The notes under the pieces were generated by a model, which worked only from the letters and a program-made list of their open reading frames with translations, made no database searches and was not told the origin of the DNA. Below are positions 53,087 to 56,868 of a stretch of 56,868 bases of DNA, one piece after another. Source of the DNA: Streptomyces viridochromogenes (GTDB taxonomy: Bacteria > Actinomycetota > Actinomycetes > Streptomycetales > Streptomycetaceae). The stretch spans positions 1-56,868 of the forward strand of contig NZ_LGUR01000231.1 of NCBI RefSeq assembly GCF_001270495.1, read 5' to 3'. Position 1 is the first letter of the stretch, and every line of letters starts with the position of its first letter. Both the position numbers and the translations under genes were made by a program.

Positions 53087-53668
53087 ATGAGCACCGCTGC
53101 CGTCGCCCCCGCCCGCACCGGGCAGGTCCTCGCCGACCTCCTCCCGGCCTCCCGCGTCCGCGACATCGCGCTCGTCGTCGGCGGCGCCGCGTTCACCGGC
53201 CTCGCCGCCCAGATCGCCGTGCCCGTGCCGGGCTCCCCGGTGCCGGTGACCGGCCAGACCCTCGCGGTGCTGCTGGTCGGCACGGCCCTCGGCGCCGGCC
53301 GCGGCTTCCTCTCCCTCGCGTTGTACGCGCTGGCGGGCATCGCGGGCGTGCCGTGGTTCGCGGACGGCACCTCCGGCGCCGCTGCCCCGTCCTTCGGCTA
53401 CATCCTCGGCATGATCCTCGCGTCCACCGTCGTCGGCGCCCTGGCCCGCCGCGGCGCCGACCGCACCGCGCTGCGCACCGCGGGCGCGATGCTGCTGGGC
53501 GAGGCGATCATCTACGCCGTCGGCGTCCCGTACCTGGCCCTCGCGACCGGCATGTCGGCCACCGCCGCGATCGCGGCCGGGCTCACCCCGTTCCTGATCG
53601 GCGACGCCCTGAAGGCGGCCCTGGCGATGGGCGCGCTGCCCACCGCCTGGAAGCTGCTCAACCGCTGA
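53087..53668 (+). CDS. bioY: Biotin transporter substrate-binding subunit
   Basis: 193 aa with about six helices; VPVPGSPVPVTGQTLAVLLV and GAGRGFLSLALYALAGIAGV are BioY signatures. S component of an ECF vitamin importer that binds biotin in the membrane. No BioM/BioN (ATPase/T) genes are adjacent, so it either works alone or shares a housekeeping ECF module. ATG 53087 with GCGGAG upstream. Its 3' end overlaps the converging flavoprotein gene by 11 bp. Confidence 0.92.
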   Translation: MSTAAVAPARTGQVLADLLPASRVRDIALVVGGAAFTGLAAQIAVPVPGSPVPVTGQTLAVLLVGTALGAGRGFLSLALYALAGIAGVPWFADGTSGAAAPSFGYILGMILASTVVGALARRGADRTALRTAGAMLLGEAIIYAVGVPYLALATGMSATAAIAAGLTPFLIGDALKAALAMGALPTAWKLLNR

Positions 53669-54977
53669 CGCCGAAGTCGGTTCGGAAGAGGTTCGCCGGG
53701 TCGTACCGCGACTTGATCCCTGCGAGCCTCTTCGACGTCTCGACGTCGTACAGCCCCTCGCCCCGATCCCCGGCCCCGAAGGCGAAGTTGACGGCCCGCC
53801 CGAGCGTGACGGGTGCGAGCAGGGCGAAGGCGGGGTCCAGGATCTCCCGGCCCCGCACCCGGTCCGCCATGGTCAACACCCGCACCAGGAACCTGCCTTC
53901 GCGGTACGGCACCGAGTTCGGCACCGAGTCGGGCGCGGGCCGGGCCAGCGCCCCGCCCAGATGGTTGACCTGTACGACGCACATGGCACCGGCGGCCTCC
54001 GGACCGGTCCGGGCGAGCACCCCGGCCACCGCGTCGAGGTCCCACTCACCCAACACCGCGCTGTCCCCGTAGTAGGAGTGCGGAAAGTCCGGGTCGCCGT
54101 GGATGGTGTGGCTCTCGGCGTACGGCATCTCGCGCAGCGAGTCGGACAGCACCGCCCCGATCCTGCGCAGCGGGGCGACGACCCGATCACCGTCGCCTCC
54201 GGTCCAGGCGACCCGCACCGAGAGGACGTACCGCCCCCGCAGCCGCGGCGGCAGCGCCGGGATGTCCGGATACGGTACGGCGGCGAAGGACGACGTCAGC
54301 CCCTCGGGCACGGTCCGCGTCCACTCCTCGTACGCCCGCAGCACGACCGCAGGATCGACGTCCCGTCCGTCGAAGGCGAGGGAGCCGCCGTAGAGCGTGC
54401 GGACCGGAACGAGGCCGATCTCCAGCTCGGTGACGACACCGAAGGCGTGTCCGGCGCCGAGCAGCGCCCAGTACAGATCGGCGTCGGATTCCGAAGTGAC
54501 GTGGCGCAGCCGTCCGTCGGCGGTGACGACGTCGAGCGAGCGCACATGGTCGGCGGCGTACCCGAACTCCCGGGCCAGGATGCCGAGTCCGCCGCCCAGC
54601 GTGTACGACACGGCGCCCACGGAGGGAGCCGACCCGTTCAGCGGCGCGAGCCCGTACGGCGCGGCGGCCGCCACGACCTGCCCCCAGCGGACGCCCGCCT
54701 GGAGACGCACGGTGCGGGCGTCGGGGTCGACGCTCACCCCGTCCATACGCCGGGTCGAGACGACGACACCGCCCTCGACCGGGCCGGGCAGCCCGTGCCC
54801 GGTGGCGTGGACGCCGAGCGGCAGCTTCCGGTCGGCCGCGTGACGCACGGCGGCGACCACGTCATCGGCCGAGGACGCGGTGAAGACCACGTCGGGGCGT
54901 TGTACGAAGCCGGTCTGGAATCCGGCGAGTTCCGCTACGTCGTTCATGGCGCCCAGGCTCGCCGCATTACCTGACAT
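53658..54977 (-). CDS. FAD-linked oxidase, berberine-bridge type
   Basis: 439 aa. FAD_binding_4 domain with LPLGVHATGHGLPGPVEGGV (the His is the likely covalent FAD attachment) and VSYTLGGGLGILAREFGYAA, then a C-terminal BBE segment (GIKSRYDPANLFRTDFG). The Cys found in bicovalent members is absent. Oxidises an alcohol, sugar or alkaloid-like compound with O2; substrate unknown. Start at 54977 (MSGNAASLGAMNDVAELA) or the ATG ten codons later. Tail overlaps bioY by 11 bp. Confidence 0.9.
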   Translation of the reverse strand: MSGNAASLGAMNDVAELAGFQTGFVQRPDVVFTASSADDVVAAVRHAADRKLPLGVHATGHGLPGPVEGGVVVSTRRMDGVSVDPDARTVRLQAGVRWGQVVAAAAPYGLAPLNGSAPSVGAVSYTLGGGLGILAREFGYAADHVRSLDVVTADGRLRHVTSESDADLYWALLGAGHAFGVVTELEIGLVPVRTLYGGSLAFDGRDVDPAVVLRAYEEWTRTVPEGLTSSFAAVPYPDIPALPPRLRGRYVLSVRVAWTGGDGDRVVAPLRRIGAVLSDSLREMPYAESHTIHGDPDFPHSYYGDSAVLGEWDLDAVAGVLARTGPEAAGAMCVVQVNHLGGALARPAPDSVPNSVPYREGRFLVRVLTMADRVRGREILDPAFALLAPVTLGRAVNFAFGAGDRGEGLYDVETSKRLAGIKSRYDPANLFRTDFGVSG

Positions 54978-55001
54978 CCGCCGTCATGTTTTCGGCGAAG
55001 A

Positions 55002-55033
55002 CCCGGGGTGCGGTACGGCTACCGCACCCCGGG
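55002..55033. terminator. Terminator of the LPXTG gene
   Basis: A 14-bp perfect stem (CCCGGGGTGCGGTA, 55002-55015; complement 55020-55033) with a CGGC loop, 19 bp past the stop of the wall-protein gene. Confidence 0.85.
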
Positions 55034-55051
55034 CCGTTCCGAGTGTCCGGC

Positions 55052-55780
55052 TCAGCCCTCCAGCGAGCGCCCGGGACGCCGCAGTTGGGACCACCACAGC
55101 CCGGCCGCGCCCGCCGCGATCAGCGTCGCGCCGGCCGCGCCCAGCGGCAGGACGTCCCGGCCGAGGCCGGTCTTGGGCAGTTCGTCGGCGCCGGGTGCGA
55201 CGGGCCTGTTGTCGGTGCCGAGGAGCAGCGGGGTGGCCGGGGCGTCGGGTGACGGGTTCGCCGTACCGAACGGCACGGGGCCCTGCTGCCAGTACGTCTT
55301 CTTGCCGTCGCCGCTCTGCACGGGCAGGCAGATCTTCCCGGGCTTGCTCAGGTCGTACGTCGCGTCGACGGCGTATGACTTCGACTCACCGGCGGCGAGA
55401 TTGTCGATGGGACAGGAGAAACCGCTGTTGGAGCCTTCCGGAAGGCTGTTTTTCTCGATAGCCGAGCAGCCCTCGACATTCTTGACCGTCAGGCCGTCGA
55501 AACCGACGACCAGAAGCTGGATCTTTCCGCTGTCCTTGGTCCCTTCATTCTTCGCCGTGGCGGTGATCTCCGTTTCTTGCGAACTGTTGTCCACAGAGAT
55601 TTTCTCGGGCAGCCCAGTAGTGAGCTTCACCCCCGCCGGTGCCTCGTCGATGACCTTTCCCCCCTTGCTGCTGCCAGGACCCTGGTCGTCCGCACCGGCA
55701 GTCGCGGAAAGGATCAGTACTGCCGAGAAAGCTGTCGCGACCAGCGATCCCGCGATGGCCGTCGTGCGACGAGAACTCAT
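55052..55780 (-). CDS. LPXTG cell-wall-anchored protein
   Basis: 242 aa. Signal peptide (AIAGSLVATAFSAVLILSAT, cleaved near residue 30), an exported beta-rich domain with Cys pairs (GCSAIEKNSLPEG, FSCPIDNLAAGES), a Pro-rich spacer, then the sorting signal LPKTG (201-205), a hydrophobic helix and an Arg-rich tail. A sortase should cut T-G and join it to peptidoglycan. No sortase gene in the window. Start ATG 55780 with GGGGGA upstream. Divergent from the kinase. Confidence 0.88.
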   Translation of the reverse strand: MSSRRTTAIAGSLVATAFSAVLILSATAGADDQGPGSSKGGKVIDEAPAGVKLTTGLPEKISVDNSSQETEITATAKNEGTKDSGKIQLLVVGFDGLTVKNVEGCSAIEKNSLPEGSNSGFSCPIDNLAAGESKSYAVDATYDLSKPGKICLPVQSGDGKKTYWQQGPVPFGTANPSPDAPATPLLLGTDNRPVAPGADELPKTGLGRDVLPLGAAGATLIAAGAAGLWWSQLRRPGRSLEG

Positions 55781-55937
55781 GTTCGTCCCCCTTGCCTGCG
55801 CCTGAATTCGCAGTACTCGAAGAGGTACCACAAGATTTCTCCGCACTATGCTGGTACGGCACGAAGTGTGACCATTGTGTTTCAATGGCGGATGTCCGAT
55901 GTGGCATCGAGGGGGGTGCAGCGGATTGCCGGGAAAT

Positions 55938-56868
55938 ATGGGGGACATGGGGAATACGAGGAGCGGCGGGGTTCCAGGTCTACTGGTGACGGGCCGTTAT
56001 CGACTGGTCGAGAGTATCGGTCAGGGGGGAATGGGGCGCGTGTGGCGAGCGGTCGACGAAATACTCGATCGGCTCGTCGCCGTCAAGGAAATGCGTATCG
56101 ACGGCCTCGACCCCGAGGACACGCGCACCCGCCGTGAACGCACCCTGCGGGAGGCGAGGGCGACGGCACGCATCGACCACCCCAACGTCGTCCGGGTCTA
56201 CGACGTGGTCGACGAGGGCGAACGCCTTTGGATCGTCATGGAGTTGGTGGTCGGCCGCTCCCTGGAACGCATCATGGCGGAGGAGGGCCCGCTGGGCCCG
56301 TGCGAGACGGCCCGGATCGGCATCGGGCTGCTGGCAGCACTGCGCCAGGTCCACGCCCGGGGCGTACTCCACCGGGACATCAAGCCGGGCAACGTCCTGG
56401 TGGAGACGGAGGTGACGCGGCCGCGCGGGCGGGGCCGCGTGGTCCTGACGGACTTCGGCATCGCGGCGATCCAGGACGCGAAGGCCCTCACCATGGTCGG
56501 CATGCTCGTCGGCTCCCCCGACTACATGGCTCCCGAACGCATCTCCGGCCGCCCTCAGGGCCCACCGTCCGACATCTGGTCCCTGGGCGCCACCCTGAGC
56601 GCGGCCCTCGCCGGCCGCTCCCCCTTCTCCCGCGACACAACCCTGGCAACCCTGCACGCGGTCCTGTACGAGGAGCCCGAACTCCCGCCCACCGCAGGCC
56701 CCTTGCGGACCATCCTCACCGCCCTCCTGCAAAAGGACCCAACCCTCCGCCCCGGCCTGGACAACCTGGAAACGGCCCTGGAACCGGTGGCGTTCCCGAC
56801 GCCCACGCCGACGATGCCGGTGGTGGCGGGACGGAGACCGGGGCGAGGGCTGGGGCGACGGCTGGTCC
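55938..56868 (+). CDS. Serine/threonine protein kinase, 3' end outside window
   Basis: About 310 codons are visible; the gene has no stop before the window ends. Hanks kinase motifs in order: Gly loop SIGQGGMGRVWRAVD, Lys in LVAVKEMRI, HRDIKPGNVL catalytic loop, DFGIA, then SPDYMAPERISG. A Pro/Thr-rich juxtamembrane segment begins near the end (PTPTPTMPVV). Starts at TTG 55926, ATG 55938 or ATG 55947 are all possible; I use 55938. PknB-like, likely with a membrane helix and an extracellular domain beyond the window. Confidence 0.88.
   Translation, partial: MGDMGNTRSGGVPGLLVTGRYRLVESIGQGGMGRVWRAVDEILDRLVAVKEMRIDGLDPEDTRTRRERTLREARATARIDHPNVVRVYDVVDEGERLWIVMELVVGRSLERIMAEEGPLGPCETARIGIGLLAALRQVHARGVLHRDIKPGNVLVETEVTRPRGRGRVVLTDFGIAAIQDAKALTMVGMLVGSPDYMAPERISGRPQGPPSDIWSLGATLSAALAGRSPFSRDTTLATLHAVLYEEPELPPTAGPLRTILTALLQKDPTLRPGLDNLETALEPVAFPTPTPTMPVVAGRRPGRGLGRRLV

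Overview
The window is high-GC actinobacterial chromosome, almost certainly Streptomyces. GC-rich third positions, many GTG starts with AGGAGG-type ribosome sites, Tat and lipoprotein signals, mycothiol-type redox proteins and a Ni-responsive iron superoxide dismutase promoter all fit. I see no rRNA or tRNA gene, CRISPR array, prophage or complete insertion sequence. It reads as core-like chromosome with one small scar (about 52.6-53.0 kb).

Layout. 0-8 kb: a ROK regulator, an MFS exporter, a MscS channel, an HNH protein, and a tightly overlapping padR - ABC ATPase - 43-codon small ORF - FtsX permease operon. 7.9-10.7 kb: an unknown 96-aa repeat protein abutting malQ, then a small membrane protein. 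10.9-17.1 kb: three regulator-centred pairs (TetR/flavin monooxygenase, MarR/EamA exporters, LysR) with readable operators, and a DUF1203 protein. 17-26 kb: aminopeptidase N, aspartate-semialdehyde dehydrogenase, an ECF sigma factor with a membrane partner, and a 1095-aa secreted subtilase. 26-32 kb: Nudix hydrolase, Tat metallophosphoesterase, secreted serine hydrolase, LLM flavin oxidoreductase, secreted unknown. 32-38 kb: an AbiEi-like/nuclease-like fusion, a second aminopeptidase N, a monothiol DsbA-fold protein, and a secreted glycerophosphodiesterase coupled to a zinc-ribbon protein.

38-50 kb is a carbohydrate or polyol uptake and catabolism locus. On the minus strand lie a lipoprotein binding protein, two permeases, two different MalK-type ATPases on either side of a DeoR repressor, a D-2-hydroxyacid dehydrogenase and an FGGY kinase. 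A second FGGY kinase, a histidine phosphatase and a DUF574 methyltransferase run divergently. A palindrome in the divergent promoter is the likely DeoR operator. Substrate cannot be read from sequence.

50-57 kb: sodF with a textbook Nur box, an amino-acid permease with a structured leader, a truncated tauD remnant, bioY, a berberine-bridge-type flavoprotein, an LPXTG wall protein, and the start of a Ser/Thr kinase that leaves the window.

I do not see one clear new defence or biosynthetic system. The best leads are the 43-aa ORF locked between the ABC ATPase and permease, the acidic Met/Asp repeat protein fused in register to malQ, the two-ATPase importer in which both Q-loops carry Glu, the AbiEi-nuclease fusion, and tandem repeats that grow from the stop codons of two regulator genes.
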